DNA of 64,000 nucleotides, taken from the NCBI RefSeq assembly GCF_014356525.2, contig NC_052518.1:98787422-98851421 (forward strand). Reading direction: 5' to 3'. Made by a program: the position numbers and the translations under genes. The notes below the pieces were generated by a model. The model saw nothing but the letters and a program-made list of their open reading frames with translations. It was not told the origin of the DNA and did no database searches. This DNA is from Nilaparvata lugens. Lineage: Eukaryota; Arthropoda; Insecta; Hemiptera; Delphacidae. Below, in pieces: positions 9,386-20,209 of the stretch; positions within the stretch are counted from its first letter, which is position 1; the number at the start of each line of letters is the position of its first letter.

Positions 9386-10640
9386 CAGTGTGTTTTCTCA
9401 TGTGTTTCTTCAAATAACTTAACCATGTGGTTTTATAGCTGCAGTCAGAACAGCTGTGGAGTTTGATCTTTTTGCCAGCCACAGATGGCTCAGTGCACTC
9501 TTCCATGGGAGAGATTGAATGTTCACCCACTTCTGTTGCATTGGCAGTTTCAGATGTGCTGCAGTTTGAAGGCCACATCTCCGGTTCACTCTCCACTGAA
9601 CATCCTTCTGCCTCTTGCTCAACTGCAAACACCAATAATGCAATTTGTAAACACTCACACAATTTTCCTTGCCTTACCTCAATTATACCTCATTGATTAT
9701 CATAGTCATTATTCACCAATTGATACAATGGTTTATACAAACCAAGAGTTTTGCTGTCGATTGTAGAAATAGTACATAAAACAGATTATAGTTAAATATT
9801 GGGTTAGATTGTGAACAATCACAGAAATAATAATAACAAATAAATTATGCCATGAGCAATTTTTTTCATTGATACGTGAGAATACTGATCTATGATTGCT
9901 AATCCAGACCTTGGTTTTCTCTCAATTGACATAGGTATAGATTGAATTGTCAGAAAATGATTGGTTATGTATATAACTGCCTATCTTTTTGCTTGAGAAA
10001 ATGGAAATACTTTTAAATTAATAGGAAGATTCACCTGTGTTTTGACAAAAACTGTAAAAAATGTGCATCAAAATTAAAACTACAAACTGACATGAAATTG
10101 TCAGCTCTAGTTTGATGAGTGGGGTACCCACTATTCATCGACTACTCAGAGGAGCAACATGACCACAATTGGCAAACACAGCACATTATTGCATATCAGT
10201 TGTGCTGGAAATAGGATGATAATCTGTAGTTAACACAAGTAATTGAGTGGAGGGCAATTTATTGAAAGAATAAGACGTTGATGTTGTCAATACCACTATG
10301 TATATAGTGATATATAATATACTACAATATTCCCCCATACAATCAAATTATTTAAGGAATGTGTATAAATGCAACTTATACCTATAACTGATGCTATGGC
10401 AACCACATCTGATAGCCATTACCCTACATAATTATTCCTTCATTTCCTATTTTTTCCATTCACAATCAAGTGTTGTGTGTATTATCATTGATGCATAAAA
10501 ATGAATGAAATAGCATGAATCTCACCATTTTCTTCCTCTTTGATGAATATTAGATTATAGCCAGGGATTAGATAATGTTGTTGGCTGAAATCACCATCAG
10601 TTGGAGAGCATGCAGTGCTGCACTCTGGTGCTGATTCTTG
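9386..10640 (-). pseudogene. Captured C2H2 zinc-finger gene fragment inside the LINE
   Basis: This 1255-bp block matches 30372-31629 almost base for base, including the whole intron. Read on the minus strand it contains the 3' part of one exon (10640 to 10529, with donor ATG|GTGAG), the intron, and an exon from 9622 with a C2H2 finger (CSDCSYKTTWLSYLKKH...H). LINE ORF2 lies on both sides in the same orientation. The left-hand homology ends in the finger's linker (HT then G/E). At the right junction both partners share the microhomology caagaa.cagcacc. Because the exon is cut and its acceptor lost, it cannot be a working gene. The finger differs from the sister copy at helix positions -1, +3 and +6. 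Confidence 0.88.
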
Positions 10641-11265
10641 TGGCAGGCATCCTGTAGATTTGGCAGCCATGCTGTGTCAAGATATTTTCTAGGTCCTTAC
10701 AGATTTGGCTCTCTGGTTTTAGAGTGTCTATGTTGGTGTCTCCAAGGACAACAATCTTGAAGCGCTTTCCAGAGTATTTTTGAAGTAGACTTCCAAGTCT
10801 GGATAGGAATTCATCTTCTGTTCTGGGGTATGGAGATCGATAGGTGCCAATAATGATTAGGTTCATCTGCCTCATCCGTACTTTCACCACTACTGTTTCA
10901 AAAAGCTGTTCTGCAGGTGCATGTGACTGGTCTAAGTTTACTTTCTCCATGTTCAGTTGAAGGTTGCTTCTTTTATACATGGCAATGCCGCCCCAGAGAA
11001 GAGTTTTACGACAATAGTTTGCTATAAGAGTGTAGCCAGCAATATTGGTGTGTAGTAGGTCTTCCTCTCTGAGTCCATGCTCCGAAAGAACAACGATATC
11101 AGGGGTGTACAGACTCAGATCCATGCTCAACCTCTCCAGTTTTGATTGCAATCCCCTTTGTAGATTCAAGTGGTAGATGGTGAGTGACTTATTTTTCCCA
11201 TTGCAAGTCCGTTTGAAGGATTGTTGATTTTTCCTGTGTTCCTTGGTATGTGGAGTGTGGTTCAA
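10641..11265 (-). pseudogene. LINE ORF2 apurinic-type endonuclease domain
   Basis: From ATG at 11265, about 208 residues of an exonuclease-endonuclease-phosphatase fold are readable. Visible motifs are YHLNLQRG (Asn near the start), VVLSEHGL (catalytic Glu), GTYRSPYP, and VLGDTNID (catalytic Asp/Asn). The reading ends at RMPATRIS, where the family usually continues to an SDH motif. Here zinc-finger gene sequence begins instead and stops the frame within ten codons. ORF2 starts 12 bp after ORF1 stops, as is common in these elements. The domain nicks target DNA to prime reverse transcription. Confidence 0.88.
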
Positions 11266-11277
11266 TGCTGTTTGTGG

Positions 11278-11694
11278 CTATGAGATGCACTCAATGAGGG
11301 CTCCAGAATTCTTCCCCCTTTCAGTTCGTATTATACTACAAATGCCGGCCTTCAATATGTTAGCTCCCTCTTTATTGAGATGCACACCGTCCCAGTCAAG
11401 GTGTTTCCTCTTCAGTTCATAAGTGTAGTCCAAGAAGTTAATTTTCAGCTGATCCGCCATGAAATGAAGTGCCATGTTTGTTTCCTCAATAAACCTCATG
11501 TTGCAGTCCTCTCTGACCGGTATGGAGCAGACATACCACTCGGTCCCCGGAAATTTCCTCTGGTTTGCTTCAATGGTGAGCCACAATGGTCTCATGACAT
11601 GGTTTGGTGTTCGCGCAGTTCTCATATTATTTGTTCCGATATTCATAATTACTTTGTCTGGCAGGACAGTCTGTGTTTTGAGGTATCTACTCAC
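11278..11694 (-). pseudogene. LINE ORF1, SGNH/GDSL-hydrolase half (frameshifted)
   Basis: About 138 residues continue the SGNH domain begun at the end of the upstream frame: the NIGTNN block and a DGVHLNKEG block holding the Asp and His of the catalytic set. The Ser block (IIGDSLLRN) lies in the neighbouring frame just upstream. One frameshift near 11695 splits the domain. SGNH esterase domains are known in ORF1 of CR1-like LINEs; their role in retrotransposition is unsettled. Confidence 0.82.
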
Positions 11695-12515
11695 GTCCTG
11701 TATTCTACCGCCAGGATTATCTCGATTGCAGTCTTACATTCCTCATCCTTGCTCAGTGCCAGATTTACGTTCCTCAACAAAGAGTCTCCAATAATAAGTA
11801 CACTGCTGCTCTCATCTGGGTGTGGTTTTGGTGCGCCTCCAACAGCTTCTGTGGTTGTTTGTTGGATCTGGGCTGGTAGGTTGGCTTCATCACCCATACG
11901 GGTGCTCTCCTTGGCTATAGGTGCACCACGCTCAGACTCACCGACGAGGACTGATGCAGCATTTTCGACCTTTCTTCTAATAGGGCAGCAAGGCTCCGGG
12001 TGGATACCCTCTGAAAATTCTCGAATTATATTCTCCATACTATATATTACCTCTGTTTTCCTTGCCACTATCTCCGATAATCTGTCATTATTCACTTTTA
12101 ACATTTTAATTTCGTTTTTTAGGTCTTCTATGTCCTCATGTAAAAATTTGATAATAGTATCATAGTTATTTGTTTTGTTTCTGGCAGTAACATTACTGTG
12201 TGTTACGCTATTTGTGTCAGATTTTGATAAATCATTGTCAGTTTTGTTAAATAATGTAGAGATATGAGTGGCTTCACTATTAATGTGGGACTTACATTCT
12301 TCGCACATCCATATCAGGTCTGTGCCTGTTCCGTCTCTCATTGCATCATAATGATTGTCAGAAATATTTACACATTTTATGTGATACCACTTACTATCAT
12401 TGCAATCACAAGTCACTGCGCGATCATTATCCTTAACTATTTGCTGGCAAACATTGCACAAACATTCATTCTGTTTTTCCTGATATACGGGAGCCTTTGA
12501 AGTTTTTTTTCCCAT
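11691..12515 (-). pseudogene. LINE ORF1, PHD finger and coiled coil
   Basis: The reading starts at ATG 12515 and runs 274 residues. Residues about 18-80 form a PHD-type zinc finger (CNVCQQIV...CDCNDSKWYHIKC...WMCEEC). A heptad-like coiled coil follows around residues 120-170 (FLHEDIEDLKNEIKMLKVNN). A linker leads to the SGNH Ser block (IIGDSLLRN) at about residue 240. The frame then breaks; the rest of the SGNH domain is in the next frame. In the family, ORF1 proteins of this type bind element RNA. Confidence 0.85.
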
Positions 12516-13570
12516 TATAATAATGTCAAGAAGTGTAGCTCAAGAAGTACTCAAGGTTATGTTAATGCTGTCCTAATACAATAGATTACATAAAAGCTGT
12601 ACCAAACAATAAATTACATAAAATCTCTGCACAATCAGTTTGTAAACGTAGGGATGTATCACAGTCAGAATATCACAGCAATTAAAATCACAGTTGTCGC
12701 TTCAATAATTCTAAGATGCAGATTAGAATTACTCATGAGAATCCTATTCAGCTTATCGCCATGTCAATGTACATAAAAAATGAGGACAGTTCAGAATTTG
12801 AGATTTAAACGTTCATGGAAAACAAGATACTGTTGCTTCAAGCTATATTTAGGAGAAAAATTCAAATTTCTCACAAATAACAGTATAGAGTTCAAAGTAG
12901 CATAGAATTATTATAATTCAAGTGGTTTCTAACTTATTACGACAAGCTACAGTATGGCCTTTGCAATATTTTTCCTGTCAGTAGGTAGAAGAATAAGTCT
13001 TGATGTGGTGATTAAGAAACTGTCTAACGATTAAAGTTTATAACAATTGGAATCACTTTTCTATAAAAATGTAAGTCGATAATATATGCAAGTTCAATAA
13101 TATTTATGAAAAGTAAATGCTAAATAGTACAGTATGCATGATGGAACAATCTCACCAAGTTTCAACGTTGTTTTGAGGTTACTTCGGTTCAATGCAATTT
13201 ACTAATTCTCAGTGCTTTTTCTCGTAGAATTTTATTTTTAAAACATATTTATACAATGTATTGTGTCGCAAACGTGAGTATAAACCAATTTTAATCACTG
13301 TTTTTAAATAAATACACAAGTACCCTTATTCCTCCTCACACTCATCAAGAAGTGATAAATAATTATTTATTTTTATTCTAATCATTATTATAAATAATTA
13401 TTATCATAAATAATTATTTATTCTATAATCTGACAGTTTTAAATTGGCAGGCAAGTGAAACAAGTTTGAATGTTCTTGTTTGGGGATGAGACTTGTTTAA
13501 TGGATTCTAGATATTTCCGAATAATAATTGTTCATCTCTAAGACCAATGATCAAGTAACGCATTACTCAC
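12516..13570. other. Intergenic AT-rich stretch
   Basis: No ORF with family likeness, RNA gene or clear element boundary is seen. A short AT palindromic patch occurs around 13360-13425. Confidence 0.5.
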
Positions 13571-13645
13571 CGTCAAAGTATTTTGTGTCTTCATGAACAG
13601 GCCTCTCTACACTGACATGGGGGTAGATTACAGACTGCATGTTTT
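13571..13645 (-). CDS. Orphan coding exon, unidentified gene
   Basis: A minus-strand exon of 75 bp has a strong acceptor (ctcatttttcag) and a consensus donor (GACG|GTGAGTAA at 13570). From the ATG at 13640 it reads MQSVIYPHVSVERPVHEDTK then YFD and leaves in phase 1. Codon use is unlike the AT-rich surroundings, and both splice sites are textbook. I do not recognise the family. It could be the first coding exon of a gene whose next exon lies to the left beyond the LINE, or it could be an internal exon entered in phase 1. It does not join RBM26/27 exon 1 in frame. Confidence 0.55.
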
Positions 13646-14924
13646 CTGAAAAATGAGAAAGTGTTGGATATGAATGGGAAGAAAAAAAAACTAAAATTGT
13701 AAACAAATTAAAAGTTTAAGCTAGGGACTTGCTCCATTCAGGATGGATTAGAAACTTATGCCACAAAACTCCTGCAATCATTATTTTTTCCTGAGGAATA
13801 AAACATAATTACTTATTTTAAACAAGAATGAAAAGTTAGGTAATAATATTACATCAGATATCCATTATAGAAGACAGTAGACAGAGAATCGGAAACTCTG
13901 TTCTTCTATCTCTCTCTCCACTGTTATTATAACAATAATAAAAGCATATTATATTATAATATAGTAATATTTGTAAAGTGTCTATATGTAGACAAGTATG
14001 CACAATTGAAGTGCATTAAAAACTTGTTAGTCTATAAAGATCTAGATAGATAACAATAATTTTTACAGATGCCATTTAGTAAAAATTCTAACACAAATTA
14101 AATTATTAATGTCAAATGCATTATAAGAATATTTACATGCAATTTAAGATGCATTATAAGAATATGCAATTTACAGGGCTAGGGCAAATCTTCCAGTAGC
14201 AATGTTTGTTGGTTTTACAAAAAGTTATGCTACTGGTTACGGGAATGAATAATTATTGATAATCCTGAAAAGCTAACTAAATCATAACAATAATAAAAAG
14301 GCAAAAATTCTTTTTTTTTGAATAATAAATTGGATCTGTTTATTTTTAAAAGTTTGATTTTCAATCAAAATTTGTTTGTCTTACCTGGAACCTGGTACAG
14401 TGAAGAATAACATCAATCTTCATCATTATTTTATGTTATCATACAGCTATATAGTCTAGCTCAAATCGATTCTGAAAAATAATTTTATTTTGAAACTTTG
14501 GCTTTTGTAGCTAAAATATTCATATAACTTGCAAACTAATAATTATTGATTATAAGTAAACATAACCATTATTTTCCGCTAAAATTACAACATAACCTAC
14601 AAAGAATAAAAACATGTCTCGTAGCTCTCGTAGTTCCAAGTTCAGCATTCCAAGTTCACTGTGAAGATCGGCCGCCATCTTGGTAAACATTTCAAATTCC
14701 ACTTCTACGGTTAGGTAAATTGTGTACTTTACACTTACATTATTATTATTCATAACATAACCTATAAACGTAATGCTATTATATTGATAACATATTATTA
14801 AATTTTCTAAAGAAATAATAAATATGTACGTATTATATTTTATTAGAAAATATTATATTATCTGGAAAATATTATATTACTTCCATTTTTATTTTTTATT
14901 ACTTCCATTTTTATTTTTTATGAA
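13646..14924. other. AT-rich stretch without supported genes
   Basis: An ATG in good context (caagATGGCGG, minus strand at 14678) opens a 43-codon frame, MAADLHSELGMLNLELRELR and onward, but it does not join the exon at 13571-13645 in phase. Otherwise only AT-rich sequence is seen. Confidence 0.4.
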
Positions 14925-15245
14925 TAACCCTAAGTGGGCTAATTAGTGCATATCATTCCAGAAAATAAGTCAGACTTGAACCATTTCTCAATCACAAACC
15001 CATTACCAGTACTCCCACTTTTGCACTGATATTTTGAGTTCCAGATATTTCCAATTCCGCCATCTGACAAACAAATAATTTGAGTTCCAGATACTCCCAA
15101 TTCCGCCTAGCAACATATTTCGAGTTCCGGATATTTCCAATTCCGCTGTCTGACAAATATTCGGAGTTCCACCCAACAACAGTTTTCAAGCATAGGACAT
15201 TTAACATTGATATTTTGAGTTCCAGATATTTCCAATTCCGCGGCC
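14925..15245. repeat. Array of gagttcc/ccaattcc units (inverse copy of 40120-40435)
   Basis: Four or five degenerate units of about 45 bp, each built as gatattttgagttccagat followed by atttccaattccgc, occupy 15020-15243. The whole 14925-15245 stretch is an inverted near-copy of 40120-40435. It is probably half of the foldback-like element described at 40118-40965. Confidence 0.8.
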
Positions 15246-15751
15246 CCATTCAGGCCGACCATGCTTGAATTTATAAAAAGCTACCATGCTAAAAGAGAAT
15301 ACTCATTTTTAGTGAGAATTTGTTTTCCTCTTGAATTGTCCACCCATTTAGGATCAAACTTTGTGGTTCCGATAATTAAAATTGATTTCAAATGTTCATC
15401 TGACAAGAAAGTATTTGGATTTAAAAACCTTCATTATTGAAAATGTCTACTCACACTTGTAGGTAGATTCAAAAAGAGAAAACATAGCTCGAGCATGGTT
15501 TTTTATATTTTTAAAGTCTTTCTGGGAGAGAACTGTAAAATGGAAGTAGGTTACCTTCTTTGTAGCATTCAAACCGGGACATGTACAGTATGTGCAGACC
15601 ATTTGCTAATATCTCACAATGGTTGATCGCTGCTTGTTTACAGCTAATTCTACACTTATTAAGAAATGGAGTGGCTAGTAAGAGAAGAGTACTGAACTCA
15701 CAGTTGTTGTCAAAAATGTGTATAAATATTTATTTTTGAAAATCTGTTGCA

Positions 15752-15825
15752 ATAACTCTCGGCGGGCCAGACAAAATCCATCTGCGGGCCGGATGTGGCC
15801 CGAGGGCCGTAGGTTGGAGAGCCCT
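15752..15825 (-). mobile_element. Single end of a hAT-type element
   Basis: The minus strand begins CAGGGCTCTCCAACCTACGG and continues with alternating cgggcc/ggcccg phrases, the known look of hAT-family ends (CAG.G.T...CAACC). No partner end or 8-bp duplication was found. Confidence 0.5.
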
Positions 15826-16196
15826 GCATTACACCATAAGAAAAATATGAAAATTGTATTTTGTAGAATCATTAGTATTATTGTATATTGTAGAATCATT
15901 TGTATTTGTTAGTAGGGATAGTAAGTATTTGATTTATGTTAATAATGTGATTATAAACTCTCAAAGATATGTAAAGATAGATTAAACTATTGCTATTGGA
16001 TATCAATTCTTCTGTGAATTTTGTTGTATACTAAAATGCCTAGATATAATTGAGTTAATGAACAAAGTTAAATGTATTATCATTACTCCAACAATTTATT
16101 CTTTTAATAACCTATTAATTCATTATTAATATGAATTATCACTTCTTTTTAAAAGGCTACTTTGAAATTATTAAAACATGATATAAATCTTCAAAT

Positions 16197-16322
16197 ACCA
16201 TACTCTGTATTTTTTTCTTCCAAAACACAACTAGTTCCAACTCATCTAAAGCCATTTTTCCTAAATAGAAAAAGATGAGTTGAAACAAGTCTTGTTTTAA
16301 AAGAAAAAAATAAAGGGTAGGG
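16197..16322. repeat. Hairpin MITE remnant
   Basis: Arms ccaaaacacaactagttcc.aactcatct and agatgagttgaaacaagtcttgtttt pair with mismatches around a loop of about 25 bases, and outer flanks pair weakly (tac.atac / gtag.gta). Confidence 0.5.
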
Positions 16323-16895
16323 TACTTGATGATTTGTTTTAATATAAATTGATAGATATTATTACAAACAAAAATTAAATGGTAGTAGAATATATTCCCT
16401 TCATAGATATTATTTAACTATCGATTATCATTACAGTGTATGGTTAGTTATAGATGCACAAAAAGCAAATGCATTAGATTCAGAAGTTTCTTAAAAAGAA
16501 GACAATATTCAACTTCCATATTTTTATTTTACATTTAGAAGGTACTATTCAATACTTTCATCTATCTATGAAATACATTTGATCATTAAAATTGCCCATA
16601 GGAAATACAGACACAGAGAGTAAGTACAGTGAAATATATTGCCAAGCTAGGCATTATACTTGAAACTCCTAGAACTAAAGTTAAAGTTAGTCTATCAGTT
16701 GATATTATATATTTTTTTCTATCATTGAATTGAATTTCTCAGTATTGGTATTTGATAAAGGGCATAAAGCTGGTAGTTAAATGGGAGTCTACTCAAGTGA
16801 ATTCAATTTACTCGGCCTGAAGCTGAGCTTGACTGTGATGTTGCCAAGTTGTGTGTTCCAGCCTTTATCTAAAGTAAGCCATGAAACAGTCAATA

Positions 16896-17393
16896 AAACG
16901 CCTATCTAACCAATGCTTTTTACATGGCACAAATACTAGACACGTTACGTGACCTTAGGAAGTTCCAATCCTGGTCTTCTGATTGGCTCGCGGCAGTGAC
17001 CGAGATCGATTGATCCGGATCAGTAAAGTGATCCGAACCTCCTATTCATAATATTACAATGCAGAACTTCCTAAGATGGCGGATTTTTGTGCCAGGGTTC
17101 TAGCCGGGTTTCCATACTGTATTATTATACTGTGCCACAGAGAAGAAGAACAATTCCTCCTACTTTGTGACTGTGCTAGTACCCTGACACAAAAATCCGC
17201 CATCTTGTTAGAAAGTTTCGCCTTGTAATAGTATTAATTATTAATGGGAGGTTCGGATCACTTTACTGATCCGGATCAATTAATCTTGTTCACTGCCGTG
17301 AGCCAATCAAAAGACCAGGATTGGAACTTTCTAAGGTCACATGAAGTGTCTAGTATTTGTGTCATGTAAAAAGCATTGGTTAGATAGGCGTTT
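16896..17393. repeat. Large imperfect palindrome, about 500 bp
   Basis: Left arm 16896-17104 and right arm 17182-17393 are reverse complements at roughly 85-90 percent, around a loop of about 77 bases. Matching landmarks are aaacgcctatctaaccaatg / cattggttagataggcgttt and gatccggatcagtaaagtgatcc on both sides. Pairing weakly extends further outward on both flanks. It has no ORF; a foldback MITE is the likely nature. Confidence 0.85.
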
Positions 17394-17454
17394 GATAGAC
17401 AGTTTCCATTCTGTACCTATTCTGTGATTCAGCCCTGCCACAGTATTTAAGCCT

Positions 17455-18775
17455 TGTACACACGTCCGTACAGATTCGCGCGAACAATCGTATGTACATA
17501 TGCCTCAACATTCACTGTACGTCCTTGTGGACGCGATCCACGTATGCCTCAGCATTCAAAAAGCTATCTGATTTGCAGACGACACGAAGACATGGTAGAT
17601 GTAGATTTTCGACAACAATGGCGTCATTCCATCATTGAAGATAGTTATCACAAATTGCAGCAGTATCATTTCATTTCAATGACTTATATAATAAAATCAA
17701 AAATAAAACTTGACAAACAATGTTGTTGGGTTGAACGATTGTAGGTTGAAGTAAGGAAATAAATTGCTACATGACATAATATTGACAATTCAATCTTTCT
17801 TAGGTTGTCAAAACATTATGTTGTTAATATACTGAATCTAATTCAACTAGTTTATCTAAACAAAAAATGATATCATCATGAGGGAAGCAATAACTCCACA
17901 AGAACGATTGGCTCTAACTTTGAGATTCTTGGCATTAGGCGATTCATTTGTTGGTTTCCAATATCTATTCAGAATCTCAAAAAAAGAAAAATTCTAAAAT
18001 TCCAGAAGTTTTGATGACCTAATCAAAGCACTTAACACTGTCTCACAAAATTGACAGTCTTCTTTAAGGAAATTAGCCATAAATTGAATCAAATACTAAA
18101 TTGTTGCTCATTTTAAACTAACTCTGCTCATACACATGACAAAACAAGATTCTCCAAAAGATTAGCTTCAAGATTTACCTTTAAGGGAATACTAGTTCAA
18201 AGTTTGAATAAATCTCTCTATAGATAGCCTAGCTATCTAAAACGTATAATATCATATTGAAGATTACAATTTTTTAAAAACTCTGATTGATAACATGAAA
18301 CAAACACAAGATGATTTGATAGCCACAGTAAAATAATATTTGAGCTATACATTCTTGTAGGAACCCTGTAGAGAAGCTTTTTTCACTTAAATTATGCAGT
18401 TCTAAATTTGTTAATCATGATACGAATTATATACTCCATACATGTTTCTATTTAAATATTTGACAATCCACATATCCTACAAAATTACAAAAATCCTACA
18501 ATTTACAATTAGTTATTGGATCACAATTTGATTTGTCATTCATTAACCTAATTCATTGGAATTAGGTTATGACGCCTTCAATGTTTACGTTTTGCCTCAC
18601 CCGTATGGCAAAATCGCGTCCACACGTACATTCAATGCTCGCCCGAGGCGCCTTTGAGCACGCCAAAATACCGACAGGGTTCCGGTTCGCCCACATGCCT
18701 CAGCGAACAGTGTCCACACGTGCGAATGCAAGCCCATACACGTATGCTCACCCGAGGCAAACGTACGTGTGTACA
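17455..18775. mobile_element. DNA element with GC-rich subterminal regions
   Basis: The left end TGTACACACGTCCGT (17455-17469) pairs at 14 of 15 bases with the right end (18761-18775). Subterminal zones are GC-rich and full of cgtatg, cctca and gcgaac phrases, unlike the AT-rich interior. An inverted copy of the right end (about 18470-18790) lies at 39810-40117. No transposase is visible. Superfamily unknown. Confidence 0.55.
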
Positions 18776-18964
18776 CCGTTTTACTCCAGTCATTGATATA
18801 GAGAATAAGATTAAGAAGAGCGAAGTCCGCTATGATGCCACTGCGCTAGTGTAGCTACCAGAAATTTCGGGCAAGAAGTCGGGTATTTGTATTCGCTGTG
18901 TAGAAAAAGAGCCTTTTTCAAATGCTAATATTTTTTTATTGAAGCAATAAAAAATATTCAAAGT

Positions 18965-19036
18965 ATGGTAGTTTCATGCAGTGCTTATGGATGTACGAAT
19001 CTGCATGCACCAGATAAAAATATTTCTTTTCATACA
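18965..19036 (+). pseudogene. THAP zinc-finger N-terminus (fragment)
   Basis: From ATG 18965 the frame reads MVVSCSAYGCTNLHAPDKNI then SFHT and stops. The C-x4-C spacing (CSAYGC), the following TN and the FH are the start of a THAP domain (C.A.GC.N......FH). The exon normally ends near FH with a splice donor; here cataTAAGTA gives a stop just before a GTA. It is a decayed first exon of a THAP protein or P-type transposase. Confidence 0.5.
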
Positions 19037-19370
19037 TAAGTATTTTTATATTTGCATAGGTCATGTTTCATGCAGGCTAAGCCTAGTGCCAAATTATCGT
19101 TTCAAGGAATATTGTGCTTAGGTTGATTCATTATCATTATTTGCCAAGTAATAAAATATAAGTTTCGGTAATATTATAATAAATATTTTATTTCCATAGA
19201 TCCAATATAGGTATCCATATTCAATTCCATTAATTTGTCTTATATTGTAATATTTTGTGAACTATGAAAATATTGTATGCTAAATTTGTATTATAAAAAA
19301 TATTACGGTATTTGCTAAAATTGTCTATAAATTCTTCATCATTGCTATTGTTTCATTTTTCCCATTCTTA

Positions 19371-19830
19371 TGTCATCTAATAGAATATACGGTAATATTA
19401 GCGATCTATAATTTTTGTTTTATTTTTCCCGTTCTTATAATATGTAGTTATTTATTATCTTATATTAAATATAGGAGTATAGAGTATAGTTAGGTACCTA
19501 TACTTAAGTTGCAAAACGAATGAGAAACAGTATCACGAAATATTGTGATAATGGTTAACTTATTATTATTTGCCATCTAATAAAATATACGGTAATATTA
19601 GCGATCTATAATTTTTGTTTTATTTTCTCCGTTCTTATAATATGTAGTTATTTATTATCTTATATTAAATATAGGAGTATAAGGTATAGTTAGTACCTAT
19701 ACTTAAGTTGCAAAACGAATGGAAACAGTTTCACGAAATATTGTGATAACAGTTAATTTATTATTATTTGCCATCTAATAAAATATATGGTAATATTAGC
19801 GTTCTATAATAAATGTTTTATTTTCCATAT
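19371..19830. repeat. Tandem array, period about 199 bp
   Basis: Units start at 19371, 19570 and 19768 with (g/c)catctaata.aatata(c/t)gg and contain gatctataatttttgtttta. Two full units and part of a third are present; a weaker relative precedes them near 19137. Confidence 0.85.
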
Positions 19831-20209
19831 CCTAAATACATGGTAATAGGAAAATATTGTAAAAATGAGATTCATTTGCTAATAGAATGGATCAAAATCT
19901 GTAGTGAGATAGGTTCACTAAATTAGATGTTTGGTCGAGTTAAAAATAATGTTCAATGAACAAATCATTGTATCATAATTGGTAATGGAAATGACGAAAA
20001 GTTGAAAAAAAATTATATTGAAATCCATCAAGTATGTCGAAAGATATAACGCAATGAAAGTCGATGTTTTCCCATATAAGTCTGTCTGGGCGCCTGACTT
20101 CTTGCCCGATATTCAATGGCGACGAGAAATGAAGGAGGCATCATGCTTCCAAACGCTTGAAGGTATAGCTTAGTCATCTAACTATATATATCAATGACTC
20201 CAGTATATA

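Larger units (their letters stand above)
8687..12515 (-). mobile_element. LINE (CR1/jockey-like) with a gene fragment inside ORF2
   Basis: Read on the minus strand, this holds ORF1 (12515-11278, two frames), ORF2 endonuclease (11265-10641), a 1255-bp zinc-finger gene fragment (10640-9386), then the ORF2 linker and start of RT (9385-8687), ending at the assembly gap. The coding order is that of a two-ORF non-LTR retrotransposon. ORF1 carries one frameshift. The end of the endonuclease (the SDH-type region) and part of the linker are absent, replaced by the gene fragment, so this copy cannot be active. Confidence 0.85.
18864..20112. mobile_element. Inverted-repeat segment containing a THAP-like exon
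   Basis: The phrase atttcgggcaagaagtc (18864-18880) is inverted at 20096-20112 with one mismatch. Between them are a THAP-like coding start and a tandem array. This suggests a degraded DNA transposon, possibly P-like because P transposases begin with a THAP domain, but no other transposase part is seen here. Confidence 0.4.

Noticed and set aside
11380..12165. 261-codon plus-strand frame
   Set aside because: It is antisense to LINE ORF1, whose minus-strand reading has clear PHD and SGNH motifs.
14550..14678. Minus-strand start MAADLHSEL as a first exon
   Set aside because: The ATG context is good, but plausible donors (GTTTTT, GTAGGT) do not join the 13571-13645 exon in frame, and similar aagatggcgg phrases occur in repeats of this window.
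7235..14678. One gene joining the 13571-13645 exon to RBM26/27 exon 1
   Set aside because: The exon leaves in phase 1, and joining it to the possible acceptor before the ATG at 8412 puts the conserved N-terminus out of frame.
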